Below are positions 6,514-7,047 of a stretch of DNA of 7,047 bases, in pieces. Origin of the DNA: Bacteroidota bacterium (lineage in GTDB: Bacteria; Bacteroidota; Ignavibacteria; Ignavibacteriales; Ignavibacteriaceae); contig JAEXTA010000151.1 of assembly GCA_023453665.1 (NCBI GenBank), forward strand, positions 1-7,047, in the 5' to 3' direction. The position numbers and the translations under genes were made by a program. A model generated the notes under the pieces. It did not search any database, had not been told where the DNA came from, and was given only the letters and a program-made list of their open reading frames with translations. The stretch's first letter is position 1; each line of letters starts with the position of its first letter.

Positions 6514-7047
6514 CTAATTTTCATTCCCCAGGATTTTAAATGAAGCAGTTTCTGAATTGTAATATCTTGAAGCGATAATTCTGAATATTCCCCAAAACAA
6601 CATTGTTCTTAAGTTCAAAAAAACTTTGGAAATATATTTAAAATTTCTAATTGCTGAATACTGATTCTGAAGAAATAAAGATATTCCATTAGTTGCTATT
6701 AAACCTCGCCTGTCAACTTTGTACTTAAAACCACCGGCTAATTTTCCTTTACGTTCATCATTAACAAGTGCGATGAAACCATCTATAAGAAAATCAGGGT
6801 TGCTAGAATTGTTTGATGAATGAATCCTGTATCCGATAGTTGCCGGTTTTGTTATAGCTACAAATGGTGTTGAATCACCAATCCGGAAAATCAGCCTGTA
6901 GTCTGAATAAGCAAAAGAGTTATTCGGATAACCGTTTATTTTCTTCAACAAGTCGGTTCTTATTACAATATTGCTGTTATAAAATGTTAACGGGATATTT
7001 TTTTTGAAGAATGAATTCATTTTCCTGCACTGAATACTCTCATATTC
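6514..7047 (-). CDS. Family 2 glycosyltransferase, C-terminal part (5' end outside the window)
   Basis: The frame is open to the window edge: the bases before the internal ATG at 7020 translate as EYESIQCRK without a stop. The visible 177 residues are therefore the C-terminal end of a longer protein, and that Met should not be taken as the start. Numbered from the edge, residues 23-58 match the acceptor-side part of GT-A fold GT2 enzymes. There is NIVIRTDLLKKINGYP, like the usual I-R-x-x-L...G-G-F/Y, then SDYRLIFRIG, like the usual E-D-x-x-L...R. A YRIHSSNNSS stretch (73-82) matches the R-x-H..N motif that closes the active site. The catalytic acidic pair is Ser-Asp (48-49) rather than Glu-Asp. 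The last third (about 130-165) is basic and aromatic, possibly membrane-associated. The donor-binding N-terminal half with its DxD motif is outside the window. It forms an operon with the GT-C gene that follows after 2 nt. Confidence 0.8.
   Translation of the reverse strand, partial: EYESIQCRKMNSFFKKNIPLTFYNSNIVIRTDLLKKINGYPNNSFAYSDYRLIFRIGDSTPFVAITKPATIGYRIHSSNNSSNPDFLIDGFIALVNDERKGKLAGGFKYKVDRRGLIATNGISLFLQNQYSAIRNFKYISKVFLNLRTMLFWGIFRIIASRYYNSETASFKILGNEN

Noticed and set aside
6514..7020. Complete small gene starting at the ATG at 7020
   Set aside because: The frame stays open to the window edge, and the product matches the middle and end of a GT2 enzyme, so the Met is internal.

Overview
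The window is AT-rich bacterial DNA in which every supported gene lies on the minus strand, so genes are read from high to low coordinates. The best guess for the source is a member of the Bacteroidota/Ignavibacteria group. This rests on the large secreted protein made of fibronectin-III, choice-of-anchor-J, CARDB-like and kelch modules, a build typical of type IX secretion cargo in that group, and on the cell-surface glycosylation genes. The assignment is an inference; no rRNA or marker gene is present. All three standard stop codons end open frames here (TAG, TGA and TAA), so the standard bacterial code applies.

Region by region, in the direction of transcription: (1) 7047-6514, the C-terminal part of a family 2 glycosyltransferase that runs off the window edge. 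(2) 6511-4988, a multi-pass GT-C type membrane glycosyltransferase that starts 2 nt after the previous stop, so the two are almost certainly co-transcribed and translationally coupled. (3) A 242-bp gap. (4) 4745-3708, a protein of unknown function with two related copies of a cysteine-containing domain, starting at GTG with a clear ribosome binding site. (5) 3657-3308, what looks like the decayed remains of another short gene, with two in-frame stops and a frameshift. (6) About 490 bp with no convincing gene but with short repeats and an imperfect hairpin. (7) 2822-1, a large exported multidomain protein whose reading frame is broken once, by a TAA at 1442-1440, and then stays open in the same frame to the window edge.

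Functionally, the right half belongs to a polysaccharide or glycan assembly locus: the GT2 enzyme and the GT-C enzyme would build and transfer sugars at the inner membrane. The double-domain cysteine protein sits next to them and may serve the same pathway, but nothing in its sequence names a reaction. The left half encodes a surface or secreted adhesin-like protein. The degraded stretch between the halves suggests past rearrangement or gene loss.

The two points most worth attention are the single in-frame ochre codon that splits an otherwise intact reading frame of at least 940 codons, and the twin-domain cysteine protein beside the glycosyltransferases.
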